From NCBI RefSeq assembly GCF_000717245.1, contig NZ_JNYQ01000001.1:372001-436000 (forward strand): a DNA stretch of 64,000 bases, given 5' to 3'. Shown here in pieces: positions 47,009 to 56,022 of the stretch. The stretch's first letter is position 1, and each line of letters opens with the position of its first letter. The position numbers and the translations under genes were made by a program. The DNA is from Kitasatospora papulosa (GTDB lineage Bacteria; Actinomycetota; Actinomycetes; Streptomycetales; Streptomycetaceae). Below the pieces are notes generated by a model. It was not told the origin of the DNA. It was given only the letters and a program-made list of their open reading frames with translations, and searched no databases.

Positions 47009-47545
47009 GTGCCGCACGTCCTGGTTCTCAACGCTTCGTACGAGCCGCTCGGCGTCGTACCCCTGCGCCGCGCACTCGTCCTCGTCCTCGAGAACAAGGC
47101 CATTTGCCTCGAGGAGTCCGGCGCCTTCATGCACAGTGCGAGCCGCGCGGTACCGGCGCCCAGCGTCGTCCGCCTCAAGCGGTTCGTGAGGGTCCCCTAC
47201 CGGGGGCCCGTTCCCCTCACACGCCGGGCGCTCTTCGCGAGGGACGGCGGCCGCTGCATGTACTGCGGGGCCGCCGCGACCAGCGTCGACCACGTCATCC
47301 CGCGCAGCCGGGGCGGGCAGCACGCCTGGGACAACGTCGTGGCGGCCTGCCGCCGCTGCAACCACGTCAAGGCGGACCGCCACCTGCCCGAGCTGGGCTG
47401 GCGGCTGCGCCACCAGCCGGCGCCGCCCAGCGGGCTCGCGTGGCGGATCATCGGGACGGGGCACCGCGACCCGCGCTGGCTGCCCTATCTGCAGCCGTTC
47501 GGAGCGGACGACGTGATGGCCCGGATCGACGGCGTGTCAGCCTGA
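47009..47545 (+). CDS. HNH endonuclease-family protein
   Basis: 178 aa, GTG 47009 behind AAGGAGG. An N-terminal domain (VLNASYEPLGVVPLRRALVLVLENKA) precedes a complete HNH motif: CMYCG, DHVIPRSRGGQHAWDNVVAACRRCNHVKADR, with the four zinc cysteines and the catalytic His. This stand-alone type is widespread in actinobacteria and is often single-copy and conserved, suggesting a housekeeping DNA function rather than defence. The 3' end overlaps the convergent GH84 gene by 9 nt. Confidence 0.88.
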   Translation: MPHVLVLNASYEPLGVVPLRRALVLVLENKAICLEESGAFMHSASRAVPAPSVVRLKRFVRVPYRGPVPLTRRALFARDGGRCMYCGAAATSVDHVIPRSRGGQHAWDNVVAACRRCNHVKADRHLPELGWRLRHQPAPPSGLAWRIIGTGHRDPRWLPYLQPFGADDVMARIDGVSA

Positions 47546-50500
47546 GGACCGGGCCTTCGGTGTCTCCGGGGCCCCGGGACGCGCGTCCGTGCCCTCCGCC
47601 TCCACGGCGTACGCCTCGACCGACCAGAGCGAGTAGCCGTACTCCGTGGCCCGTCCGTCGCCCTGGACCCGGATGAAGCGGGTGTCCTTCGCGTCCATCC
47701 GTACGCTCTCGCGCCCGCCCCCGCCGTCCCGGACGGTCGCCGCCGTGCGCCAGGTGCGGCCGTCCGGCGAGACCTGCACGCGGTAACGGGAGGCGTAGGC
47801 GTCCTGCCACCGCAGCACGACCTGGCCCAGCCGGACCGGGGCGGGCAGCTCGGCCTGCCACCAGGCGCCGTCCTCGGCCGGTGAGGACCAGCGGGTCTCC
47901 GGATCGCCGTCGGAGGCCGCCGAGGCCGGGAAGTCCGGGGTCTCGTCGCCCGAGGAGGACGCCGTGGCCGTCCGCACCAGATCGGGGCCCGCCGTGCGGG
48001 GGAAGGCCCGCACGGTCAGCGTGCTCTCCTCACCCTCGAAGCGCAGCGGCACCTCGTACTCACCGGCCGGCGTGTCGGCCGGGACGGTGATGTCCACGGG
48101 GACGTCGGTGCGCGAGCCGCCCGTCACCGTCGTCTGCTCCGGGACCTTCACCTCGATGCCCTTGGGGGCCTTCGCGGTGAGCCTGCCCTTCACCTCGCCG
48201 GGGCGCCCGCCCGCCAGCCGCGCCTCGACCCGCTGCGTACCGCCGCCGATCACCGCGTCCGTCCTGTCGCGGGCGAGGGCGAGACGGGCGGCCGGCTCGT
48301 CCTCGAACCAGGGGACGAGCGCCCGCACCTCCGGGGCCCCGTCCGAGGGCGGACGCGTGCCCGCGACCCCCGGTGCCGGGGGGCCGACCAGGGCCGGGCG
48401 GGCGGACGGCACGGCGACCCGCAGCGCGTCCGCCCGCAGCCCCTTCGCCGCCGTCTGCGTCCAGCCCGCCGCCGACAGGGGGCCCAGACCGCGCCAGCCC
48501 TCGCCGGGGACATGGACCTCCAGGACGGCGCCCGCGGCTTCGTCACCGGGCCGGGTCAGGGTGGTGACGGCCTCCAGCGGGCGCGCGCGGTCCAGGCGCA
48601 GCGTGTAGCCGTGCGCGTCACGGCTCGTCGTGCCCGTGTCGCGGTCGGTGCCGTTCCACGCGTCCGCCTCCGCGACGACCCGCTTCAGGAACGGATCCAG
48701 GACACCCTTGCCCACCGTCGCCGTGCTCGCCGCGATCTTCTCGCGCAGCGGTTCGAGCGCCAGCTGGGCCTTCCAGGCCGCCGCCCCGTCGCCACGCTCC
48801 TGCGCCAGCAGCAGGTCGACGGCGAGCTCGCCCGCCCTGCCGTACCGGGCCAGCTGTCCGCTCCACGGCCGCACCTCGTCCTGCAGCCGGCCGTCCGCCG
48901 GGGTGCTCAGCCGCTCAGGAGCCTGCCGCATCACGCCGAACGCGGCCCGCAGCTCACGCGCCGCCTTGTCGCGGGCGGCCCGGTCCGAGGAGTGCGCGGC
49001 CGGACGCGTCGCCCAGAACGCGGACAGCAGGGGCCGGAGGTACGCGGACTCGTCGCCGCCCAGCAGCGAGGTGGCACTGTTGCCCGCCAGCGCCTCCAGG
49101 GCGGCCCGTGCGGTGGCGTCGCCGCCCGCCAGGTCCTCGATCGCCGCCTGCCAGGACTCCTGCGGCCGGTAGCCCTTCGGGTTCCAGGCGAAGTCGGCGG
49201 CCGTGAACAGCGGGATGCGGGACGCCGACGGCTGCTCCATGGCGTTGGAGAGCAGCGCCGCGGACCCTCCGGCCACGGCGGGGTCCCGCCCGGTGTACGG
49301 GCCGAGGAAGATCCGGTCCTGCGCGTAGTCGTTCACCGGGTAGTTGTCCATGGTGACCAGGGGGCGGCGGAAGGCCGCCCGCGCGCCCGCCAGCTCCCGT
49401 CCGGTGATCGTCCTCGGCACCACCCCGACGCCGGTCCAGGCGACCTGCACCCGTTCGTCCAGCGCGGCGGCGAGCGCCGTGCGGTAGTCGGTGGCGCCGT
49501 CCTGGTAGAACTCGGTCGGCATCACCGACACCGGCTCCGCGTCCGGGTGCCGGTCCGCGAGGTGCCGGGCGACCGCGCTCGCGACCCGGGCCTGCGCCCT
49601 GGCCGCCGCCTCGGGCCCGCTGCCGAACGTCTCCGCGTCCTCGTCGCAGTGCCACTCGCTGTAGCTGACGTTCTGGAACTGCAGCTGGAAGGCCCGCACC
49701 CCCAGGGCCCACATCGCGTCGATCTTCCGGTTCAGGGCCCGCACGTCCGCGTCGGAGGCCATGCACATGGCCTGCCCGGGGGAGACGGCCCAGCCCAGCG
49801 TCACGTGCTCGGCCCGTGCCTTCGCCGCCAGCGCACGGAAGTCCGCACGCTCGTCGGCCGGGTACGGATCGCGCCAGCGGGTCTGCCGGTAGGGATCGTC
49901 ACCGGCCGCGTAGAGGTAGCGGTTCTGCTTCGTGCGGCCCATGAAACCGAGCTGCGCGAGCCGCTCCTCGCGGGTCCACGGCTGACCGTAGAAGCCCTCG
50001 GTCGTACCGCGTACGGCGGTACCCGGCCAGTCGCGGACCACGGCCCCGGCGACGGTCCCGTCCTTCACGAGCTGACGCAGGGTCTGGACGCCGTGGAACA
50101 GGCCGTCCTCGCCGACGCCGTCCAGGGCGATCACGGGACGGCCACCGGTCTCGCCCACGGCCAGGCGGTATCCCCCGGACGGCAGATCGGCGCGTTCCGG
50201 TGCGCGCAGGGCCCGCAGGGCGAGGCCGGCGTCGGTGCCGCCGAGCCGGATCACCGGCCCCCCGCCGGGCAGGGCGTCGTGCACCGTGCGTACGCCGGAG
50301 TCGCGCAGGAGCCCCCTGAGCGCGTCCACCGCGTACGGATCGGCCTCCGGGGCGGGGAGGAGGGTGACCTCCGTCCCCAGGGTGACGGCCCGCCCCGACG
50401 CCTCGACGGACTGCGGACGGGGCCAGACCGCGGGCATCCCGGTGTCACCGGTACGGTCCGCCGCCGTCGCGGCGGGGGTGACGGGGGCCGCGACGGCGGC

Positions 50501-50578
50501 CGGCCCGAACGGGCCGAGCAGCCCGCCGATCACGGCGACGGCGACGGCCGTCGCGTGTCTCCTGCGCCCGAGCTGCAC
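47537..50578 (-). CDS. Secreted GH84-like beta-N-acetylglucosaminidase with C-terminal carbohydrate-binding domain
   Basis: 1013 aa from GTG 50578. Signal peptide 1-32. A GH20/84 N-terminal domain (about 50-180) precedes the GH84 barrel opening with GTTEGFYGQPWT (191-202). The C-terminal part has a linker, an NPCBM/Ig-like domain (about 760-855) and an F5/8 type C domain (about 875-1000). In known GH84 enzymes two adjacent aspartates do catalysis; at the matching place here I read FQNVSYSEWHC (Q302-N303). Thus the hydrolase may be weak, altered or only a binder. GH84 removes GlcNAc from glycans or peptidoglycan fragments. Confidence 0.85.
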   Translation of the reverse strand: MQLGRRRHATAVAVAVIGGLLGPFGPAAVAAPVTPAATAADRTGDTGMPAVWPRPQSVEASGRAVTLGTEVTLLPAPEADPYAVDALRGLLRDSGVRTVHDALPGGGPVIRLGGTDAGLALRALRAPERADLPSGGYRLAVGETGGRPVIALDGVGEDGLFHGVQTLRQLVKDGTVAGAVVRDWPGTAVRGTTEGFYGQPWTREERLAQLGFMGRTKQNRYLYAAGDDPYRQTRWRDPYPADERADFRALAAKARAEHVTLGWAVSPGQAMCMASDADVRALNRKIDAMWALGVRAFQLQFQNVSYSEWHCDEDAETFGSGPEAAARAQARVASAVARHLADRHPDAEPVSVMPTEFYQDGATDYRTALAAALDERVQVAWTGVGVVPRTITGRELAGARAAFRRPLVTMDNYPVNDYAQDRIFLGPYTGRDPAVAGGSAALLSNAMEQPSASRIPLFTAADFAWNPKGYRPQESWQAAIEDLAGGDATARAALEALAGNSATSLLGGDESAYLRPLLSAFWATRPAAHSSDRAARDKAARELRAAFGVMRQAPERLSTPADGRLQDEVRPWSGQLARYGRAGELAVDLLLAQERGDGAAAWKAQLALEPLREKIAASTATVGKGVLDPFLKRVVAEADAWNGTDRDTGTTSRDAHGYTLRLDRARPLEAVTTLTRPGDEAAGAVLEVHVPGEGWRGLGPLSAAGWTQTAAKGLRADALRVAVPSARPALVGPPAPGVAGTRPPSDGAPEVRALVPWFEDEPAARLALARDRTDAVIGGGTQRVEARLAGGRPGEVKGRLTAKAPKGIEVKVPEQTTVTGGSRTDVPVDITVPADTPAGEYEVPLRFEGEESTLTVRAFPRTAGPDLVRTATASSSGDETPDFPASAASDGDPETRWSSPAEDGAWWQAELPAPVRLGQVVLRWQDAYASRYRVQVSPDGRTWRTAATVRDGGGGRESVRMDAKDTRFIRVQGDGRATEYGYSLWSVEAYAVEAEGTDARPGAPETPKARSSG

Positions 50579-50926
50579 GCCGTACCCCTTCGTCCTGGCC
50601 CGGGTCCGTCGTCCGGACCGGGCCCCGATCCGAGCGGGACCGTGCCCCGGCATTGACGTCCGAGCCCACCACTCGCGCGAGGGAGTGTCAATGCGCGTGG
50701 CCGTTTCACCCGATATGCCGGATGTGCTGCGGGGTGTGGCGCGTGGGCGTTCGGGGAAGAGTCGCCGAGTGGCCGAAAACCACGCATACCCGGCGAGTAC
50801 GGGAACGTGGTGTGACCCACGGCACGTTGGGCTCGTTAGTCATAACGCCTGTGTCACGTCCACGCCTGCACCCGCCCTCGCTGGGTAGGCCTGCTGTGTC
50901 CTGTTGTCCACGGCCAGGAGGCCAAC
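50579..50926. other. Divergent intergenic region, GH84 / malQ leader gene
   Basis: 348 bases. It holds the promoters of the two divergent units. Inside is one short reading frame (50691-50888) of doubtful coding value, listed separately. Confidence 0.55.
50691..50888 (+). CDS. Possible small protein upstream of malQ
   Basis: 65 codons, ATG 7 nt after GAGGGAG, reading MRVAVSPDMPDVLRG and on to PAPALAG. No domain. Third-position GC is well below the genome norm, so either it is non-coding or a young or foreign small gene. Confidence 0.25.
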   Translation: MRVAVSPDMPDVLRGVARGRSGKSRRVAENHAYPASTGTWCDPRHVGLVSHNACVTSTPAPALAG

Positions 50927-51259
50927 GTGCCCGCATCCGCGCAGCTTCTGCTCTCCGCCCTCTCCAAACAGGTACCGAGCCCCATGGACCCCGATCCGCT
51001 GGCAGGCAAGACGTCCCCCGACTTCACCGCCCCTCCGATGATCAGCGAGCTGCCGCTCGCCGACGTGTCCCACCTGACCGGCGAGCCCGCGTTCGCCGAC
51101 AGCGCCCCGCTCATCAGTGAGCCCCCGCTCACCAGCGAGCCTCCGCTCGCCGACGCCACACCCCTCACGAGCGAGCCACCGCTCGCCGCCGTCGCCCCTC
51201 TGACCAGCGAGCCGACAGCACCCGGCACCGCGGGAGGCATGGAGTCCCCAGGAGTCTGA
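50927..51259 (+). CDS. Small repeat protein coupled to malQ
   Basis: 110 aa, GTG behind AGGAGG. Not recognised. After an N-terminal helix (ASAQLLLSALSKQV) it becomes a Pro/Ser/Glu-rich string in which SEPPL-type units recur (LISEPPL, LTSEPPL, LTSEPPL, LTSEPT). No membrane segment or signal. Its TGA is directly followed by the malQ ATG, so translation is coupled and a role in malQ expression is possible. Confidence 0.6.
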   Translation: MPASAQLLLSALSKQVPSPMDPDPLAGKTSPDFTAPPMISELPLADVSHLTGEPAFADSAPLISEPPLTSEPPLADATPLTSEPPLAAVAPLTSEPTAPGTAGGMESPGV

Positions 51260-53407
51260 ATGGGCTTGTCCCGGCTCGCCGCACTGCACGGCGTCGCCAC
51301 CTCCTTCTCTCCGTCCGCGGACGTCACGGTGTCCGTCCCCGACGACACGGTCACGGCCGTGCTCGCCGCGCTGGGCGTCGACGCCGACACGCCCGCCGAC
51401 GTACGGAGATCGCTCGCCGCAGCCGAATCGGCGGCGGCTTCCCGACTGCTCCCGCCGACGGTGGTGGCCTGGTCGGGGGAGCCGCTGCCGGCCGCGCTCG
51501 CCGCACTGCCGGCCGGCGCGCTCCTCACGGTCGACCCCGAGCCGGGCACCACCGGCGCACCCCGGCCCCTGCGTATGCGGGTCCTGCCCGCCCCCGCACC
51601 CGTCGAGAACGCGCCGAAGACGCCCACCTGGTGGACCGAACCGCCCCTGGGCGTCCACCGGCTGACCGTCCGCACCCCGGACCACCGCCACCTCACCGCC
51701 ACGCTCGTCGTCGCTCCGGACCGCGTACCCCAGCCGCCCCCGCGCACGCACGGATTCCTCGTCCAGCTCTACTCGATGCTCTCTGCCCGCTCCTGGGGCA
51801 TGGGCGACCTCGCGGACCTGGCCGACCTCGCCGCATGGGCGGGGCGGACCCTCGGCAGCGGATTCGTCCAGGTCAACCCGCTGCACGCCGCCGTGCCCGG
51901 CCGGCCCACCGACCCGTCCCCGTACCGGCCCTCCTCGCGCCGCTTCCCCGACCCCGTGCATCTGCACATCGAGTCGATCCCCGAGTACGGCCACGTCGGC
52001 GAGCCCGGCAGGGCGGCCCTGGACGACCTGCGCCAGGAAGCCGCGGCGCTGCGCGAGGCCGTGCTGAACAAGGGCGCGCTGATCGACCGTGACGCCGTCT
52101 GGGCGCTCAAGAAGCAGGCCCTGGAGATCGTCCACGAGGTCCCCCTGACCCCCGGTCGCCGTGCCGCCTACTGCGACTTCCTGGCCGCGCAGGGGCAGGC
52201 CCTGGAGGACCACGCCCTGTGGTGCGCCCTGGCCGAGGTGCACGGCCCGCAGTGGCGCGCCTGGCCCGCAGGGCTTCGCGACCCCCGCTCCCCGCAGAGC
52301 GCCCGGGCCCGCACCGAACTGCTCGACAGGGTCGACTTCCACTGCCGGCTCGCCTGGCTCACGGACACCCAGCTCGCCACCGCCCAGAGCGCCGCCCGGG
52401 AGTCCGGGATGCCCGTCGGGATCGTCCACGACCTCGCCGTCGGCGTACACCCCGACGGCGCCGACACCTGGGCGCAGCAGGACGCCTTCGCCCGGGGCAT
52501 GTCCGTCGGCGCGCCCCCCGACGCCTTCAACGCCCACGGCCAGGACTGGGGACTTCCCCCCTGGCGGCCGGACGCCCTCGCGGCGTCCGGGTACGCCCCC
52601 TACCGCGACCTCCTGCGGGGCCTCCTCGCCCACGCCGGCGCGCTGCGCATCGACCACGTCATGGGCCTCTTCCGGCTCTGGTGGGTCCCCGAGGGGCGCC
52701 CGCCCACCGAGGGTGCCTACGTCGCCCAGGACGCCGAGGCGATGCTCGCCGTCCTCGTCCTGGAGGCGCACCGGGCGGGTGCCGTCGTCGTAGGGGAGGA
52801 CCTCGGCACCGTCGAGCCCGGCGTGCGCGAGGCGCTGGCCCGGCGCGGGGTGCTCGGCACCTCCGTGCTCTGGTTCGAGCGCGACTGGGCGGGGAGCGGG
52901 CGCCCGCTGGCCCCCGGGGCCTGGCGCCAGGGCTGTGTGGCCACGGCGACCACCCACGACCTGCCCTCCACCGCCGCGCGGCTGACGGGTGAACACGTGA
53001 CGCTCCGCCACCGGCTCGGGCTGCTGACCCACCCTCTGGAGCGGGAGCTGGCCGAGGACGCGGCCGACACCGCCGAATGGCTCGCCTACCTGGCCCGGCT
53101 CCGGCTGCTGCCCGAGGGCGAGGGGGACGAGGAGGCGGCCGTCCGCGCGGTCCACCGCTTCCTGCGGAGCACCCCGGCCCTGATGTCCGGCGTCTGGCTC
53201 CCGGACGCCGTGGGGGACCGCCGCCCGCAGAACCTGCCCGGGACCTGGGACCAGTACCCCAACTGGCGCCTGCCCGTCGCCGACGCGGAAGGCCATCCCG
53301 TCACCCTGGAGGAGATCACGGCCTCACCCCGGCTGCACCGGCTGATGGCCGTCCTGACGGACGGTCCGGAGTCCCGTACGGCACCCCCGGACGCGCGCCC
53401 CTCGTAG
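51260..53407 (+). CDS. malQ: 4-alpha-glucanotransferase (amylomaltase)
   Basis: 715 aa, GH77. An N-terminal extension of about 160 residues precedes the catalytic barrel, as in actinobacterial MalQ. The nucleophile is in RIDHVMGLFRLWWVP (about residue 465), the acid/base in VVGEDLGTVEP (about 513) and the third carboxylate in THDLPST (about 566). The enzyme moves maltosyl and longer alpha-1,4-glucan units between chains in maltodextrin and glycogen metabolism. ATG at 51260 follows AGGAG, immediately after the previous stop codon. Confidence 0.93.
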   Translation: MGLSRLAALHGVATSFSPSADVTVSVPDDTVTAVLAALGVDADTPADVRRSLAAAESAAASRLLPPTVVAWSGEPLPAALAALPAGALLTVDPEPGTTGAPRPLRMRVLPAPAPVENAPKTPTWWTEPPLGVHRLTVRTPDHRHLTATLVVAPDRVPQPPPRTHGFLVQLYSMLSARSWGMGDLADLADLAAWAGRTLGSGFVQVNPLHAAVPGRPTDPSPYRPSSRRFPDPVHLHIESIPEYGHVGEPGRAALDDLRQEAAALREAVLNKGALIDRDAVWALKKQALEIVHEVPLTPGRRAAYCDFLAAQGQALEDHALWCALAEVHGPQWRAWPAGLRDPRSPQSARARTELLDRVDFHCRLAWLTDTQLATAQSAARESGMPVGIVHDLAVGVHPDGADTWAQQDAFARGMSVGAPPDAFNAHGQDWGLPPWRPDALAASGYAPYRDLLRGLLAHAGALRIDHVMGLFRLWWVPEGRPPTEGAYVAQDAEAMLAVLVLEAHRAGAVVVGEDLGTVEPGVREALARRGVLGTSVLWFERDWAGSGRPLAPGAWRQGCVATATTHDLPSTAARLTGEHVTLRHRLGLLTHPLERELAEDAADTAEWLAYLARLRLLPEGEGDEEAAVRAVHRFLRSTPALMSGVWLPDAVGDRRPQNLPGTWDQYPNWRLPVADAEGHPVTLEEITASPRLHRLMAVLTDGPESRTAPPDARPS

Positions 53408-53415
53408 GCGTTCGC

Positions 53416-53421
53416 TACGTT
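53416..53421 (+). promoter_or_regulatory. -10 box of a leaderless transcript
   Basis: TACGTT ends 6 nt before the GTG at 53428, with no ribosome site between. This spacing puts transcription at or next to the start codon. Confidence 0.5.
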
Positions 53422-53427
53422 TGCACC

Positions 53428-53658
53428 GTGGACAAGAAGAACGCTATGCGCGCCGGCGCCGTCGCGGCCGGTACGACGCTGATGATGCTGCTGATGTCGT
53501 CCCCGGCGCTCGCGCTCACCCGCGACGACGGTGACGACCCGGGCCCGGGGCTGAACGTGCTGGAGACCCTCGGTCTCTACGTCGCGCTGCCGATCGTCCT
53601 CTTCCTGGTGATCGCGGGCCTCGTGATGGTCCTCGACAAGTCCAAGAAGCAGGCCTAG
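53428..53658 (+). CDS. Small membrane protein
   Basis: 76 aa. GTG 53428 appears leaderless; ATG 53446 is a second choice. A signal-like hydrophobic segment (AAGTTLMMLLMSSPALA) ends in an AxA cleavage site. After an acidic loop comes one helix (LGLYVALPIVLFLVIAGLVMVLD) and a short basic tail. The mature product would be a single-span protein with its N-terminus outside. Function unknown. It lies downstream of malQ but has its own promoter-like box. Confidence 0.7.
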   Translation: MDKKNAMRAGAVAAGTTLMMLLMSSPALALTRDDGDDPGPGLNVLETLGLYVALPIVLFLVIAGLVMVLDKSKKQA

Positions 53659-53723
53659 GGATTCTCCCGGGTGCGCCGCCGGTACTCCGTACCGCGCGGC
53701 GCACCGGCATGTCCGGACCCGGG

Positions 53724-53729
53724 TAGGTT
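53724..53729 (+). promoter_or_regulatory. -10 box before the LysR gene
   Basis: TAGGTT lies 6 nt before the ATG at 53736, again with no ribosome site. Confidence 0.5.
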
Positions 53730-53735
53730 GCGGGC

Positions 53736-54677
53736 ATGACCGAGTGGGACGTCAAGAAGCTCCGCATCCTGCGCACCCTGCGGGACCGGGGCACCGTCAC
53801 CGCCACCGCCGAAGCCCTCCGCATGACGCCGTCCGCCGTCTCCCAGCAGCTCACCAATCTCGCCGGCCAGCTCGGGGTGCGACTGCTGGAGGCACAGGGC
53901 CGCCGTGTGCGGCTCACCGACGCCGCACACCTCGTGCTGCGGCACGCCGAGGCGGTCTTCGCCCAGTTGGAGAGGGCAGACGCCGAACTCGCCGGGTATC
54001 TGCGGGGCGAGGCGGGCCAGGTGCGCGTCGGCGCCTTCTCGACCGCCGTGCCCGCCCTCGTGGTGCCCGCCGTGCGGCTGCTGGGGGCCGAAGGGCGTCC
54101 CGGGCCGCAGGTGCGCGTACGGGAGGCGGAGGCGGCCCAGGCCTTCGAGCTGCTGTCGGCCGGCGAGGTGGACCTGGCGCTCTCCCTGGCGGCCCACGCC
54201 CCGACGGTCCGGGACCCCCGCTTCACCCTGCTGCCGTTGCTCGCGGACCCGTTGGACGTGGCGCTGCCCGCCGGACACCGCCTCGCCGGGGCGCCGGCCC
54301 TGCGGCTGGCCGACCTGTCGCGGGAGCCCTGGATCTTCGGCGGGTCGGGCCCCTGGTCGGAGATCACGACCGCCGCGTGCGAGGCCGCGGGCTTCGTCCC
54401 CGAACAGGCCCACAGCGCCGCAGGCTGGACGGCGATCCTCGCCATGGTGCGGGCGTCCATGGGGGTCGCGCTGGTCCCCCGGATGGTCTCGTCGTCCGAC
54501 CGGCCGCACCACGGTGTGGCGATGCGGGTCCTGGAGTCGGACCGGCCCTGTCGGCATGTGGTGGCGGCCGTCCGCCAGGGCGCCGAACGCGGCCCGGCGG
54601 TCGCCCGGGTGCTGGACGCGCTGGAACGGGCGGCAGCGGATTCCGCCGGGCGGTCCGCTGTTGTTAAACAGAACTGA
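53736..54677 (+). CDS. LysR-family transcriptional regulator
   Basis: 313 aa. The winged helix reads KKLRILRTLRDRGTVTATAEALRMTPSAVSQQLTNLAGQLGVRLLEAQGRRVRLTDAA, at residues 5-60. The effector domain has the usual two lobes (QVRVGAFSTAVPALVVPAVRLL). The start appears leaderless. The next gene, 59 nt on in the same direction, is allantoicase; control of purine-nitrogen use is therefore possible but LysR genes usually regulate a divergent neighbour. Confidence 0.88.
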   Translation: MTEWDVKKLRILRTLRDRGTVTATAEALRMTPSAVSQQLTNLAGQLGVRLLEAQGRRVRLTDAAHLVLRHAEAVFAQLERADAELAGYLRGEAGQVRVGAFSTAVPALVVPAVRLLGAEGRPGPQVRVREAEAAQAFELLSAGEVDLALSLAAHAPTVRDPRFTLLPLLADPLDVALPAGHRLAGAPALRLADLSREPWIFGGSGPWSEITTAACEAAGFVPEQAHSAAGWTAILAMVRASMGVALVPRMVSSSDRPHHGVAMRVLESDRPCRHVVAAVRQGAERGPAVARVLDALERAAADSAGRSAVVKQN

Positions 54678-54687
54678 AAGGACCGTA

Positions 54688-54699
54688 CGAAAACTTTCG
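54688..54699. promoter_or_regulatory. Inverted repeat upstream of allantoicase
   Basis: CGAAA and TTTCG flank two bases (CGAAAACTTTCG), 38 nt before the ATG. It may be an operator of the gene; its protein is unknown. Confidence 0.4.
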
Positions 54700-54736
54700 A
54701 TGGACCTGATGGTAGGCGCGGCGGCACAGTGGCCCC

Positions 54737-55882
54737 ATGCCCAGCGACGAGAACCAGACGGAGTACAGTCCCGGCGACCCGCACGCCAACGACGCGGCCC
54801 CCTACGGCGGTGGTGACCCCTACGCCGACTACCGCGCGGGCGACTTCCCCTTCACCGGGCTGGTCGACCTCGCGGACCGCCGTCTCGGCGCCGGAGTGAT
54901 CGCGGCCAACGACGAGTTCTTCGCCGAACGTGAGAACCTCCTGATCCGCGAGCCCGCCGTCTTCGACCCCGAGCGCTTCGGCCACAAGGGCAAGATCATG
55001 GACGGCTGGGAGACCCGCCGCCGCCGCGGCGCGGACGCGGAGCACCCCTTCCCGGCCCCCGAGGACCACGACTGGGCGATCGTCCGGCTGGGCGCGCCCG
55101 GGATCATCCGCGGCATCGTCGTCGACACCGCCCACTTCCGGGGCAACTATCCGCAGCGCGTCTCCGTCCAGGCGACGGCCGTGGAAGGCGCCCCCGGACC
55201 CGGGGAACTCCTCGCCGACGACGTGAAGTGGGAGGAGCTCGTCCCGCCCACCCCTGTGCGCGGCCACGCCGCCAACGGCTTCGAGGTCACCGGGGGCCGC
55301 CGCTGGACGCATCTGCGGGTCTGCCAGCACCCGGACGGCGGAATCGCCCGTCTCCGCGTCCACGGCGAGGTCGTGCCCGACCCGGCCTGGCTCGCGGCGC
55401 TGGGCACGATCGACCTGATCTCGATCCTCAACGGCGGCACGTACGAGGACGCCTCGGACCGCTTCTACTCCTCGCCGGCCCAGATCATCCTGCCCGGCAC
55501 CTCCCGCAAGATGGACGACGGCTGGGAGAACCGCCGCCGCCGGGTCCGCGACACGAACGACTGGGTACGCTTCCGCCTGCCCGCCCAGGGCGCGGTGCGC
55601 GCGGTCGAGATCGACACCGCCTACCTCAAGGGCAACGCGGCGGGCTGGATCGGCCTCCAGGGCCGCGACGGCGAGACGGGCGAGTGGTTCGAGATCCTGC
55701 CCCGCACCCGGCTCCAGCCCGACACCCTCCACCGCTTCGTCCTCGACGCCGAGGCCGTGGTCACCCACGTACGCCTGGACGCCTACCCCGACGGCGGGGT
55801 GGCCCGGATGCGGCTCCACGGCTCGCTGACGGAGGCGGGTGCGGCCGAACTGGCCCGCCGCCATCAGGAGTCCGGCGCCTGA
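54737..55882 (+). CDS. alc: Allantoicase
   Basis: 381 aa. Two tandem jelly-roll domains, each with the family pattern: KIMDGWETRRRR ... GNYPQRVSVQA near 86-145 and KMDDGWENRRRR ... GNAAGWIGLQG near 258-315. It hydrolyses allantoate to ureidoglycolate and urea in purine ring breakdown, releasing nitrogen. The ATG has no ribosome site; a CACAGT -10-like box lies 6 nt before it, so it may be another leaderless start. It ends in a terminator shared with pepN. Confidence 0.93.
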   Translation: MPSDENQTEYSPGDPHANDAAPYGGGDPYADYRAGDFPFTGLVDLADRRLGAGVIAANDEFFAERENLLIREPAVFDPERFGHKGKIMDGWETRRRRGADAEHPFPAPEDHDWAIVRLGAPGIIRGIVVDTAHFRGNYPQRVSVQATAVEGAPGPGELLADDVKWEELVPPTPVRGHAANGFEVTGGRRWTHLRVCQHPDGGIARLRVHGEVVPDPAWLAALGTIDLISILNGGTYEDASDRFYSSPAQIILPGTSRKMDDGWENRRRRVRDTNDWVRFRLPAQGAVRAVEIDTAYLKGNAAGWIGLQGRDGETGEWFEILPRTRLQPDTLHRFVLDAEAVVTHVRLDAYPDGGVARMRLHGSLTEAGAAELARRHQESGA

Positions 55883-55970
55883 AGCCCCCGCCCGGCGGAC
55901 GGCTGCGCACCCGCGCCCGCCCGCCGGGCGGCTTCCAGCGGGCGTCCGCGCCCGCCGCCCCGCACGACGG

Positions 55971-56000
55971 AGGGGGCGCCTCCCACGGGAGGCGCCCCCT
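55971..56000. terminator. Bidirectional terminator, alc / pepN
   Basis: A 14-bp perfect stem (55971-55984 with 55987-56000) between the convergent stops. Confidence 0.85.
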
Positions 56001-56022
56001 CGTCGCGCGTGCCGGAGGACCG

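Noticed and set aside
47009..47545. HNH gene as a restriction or defence nuclease
   Set aside because: No methyltransferase, retron or other defence gene nearby, and the gene type is widely conserved in actinobacteria.
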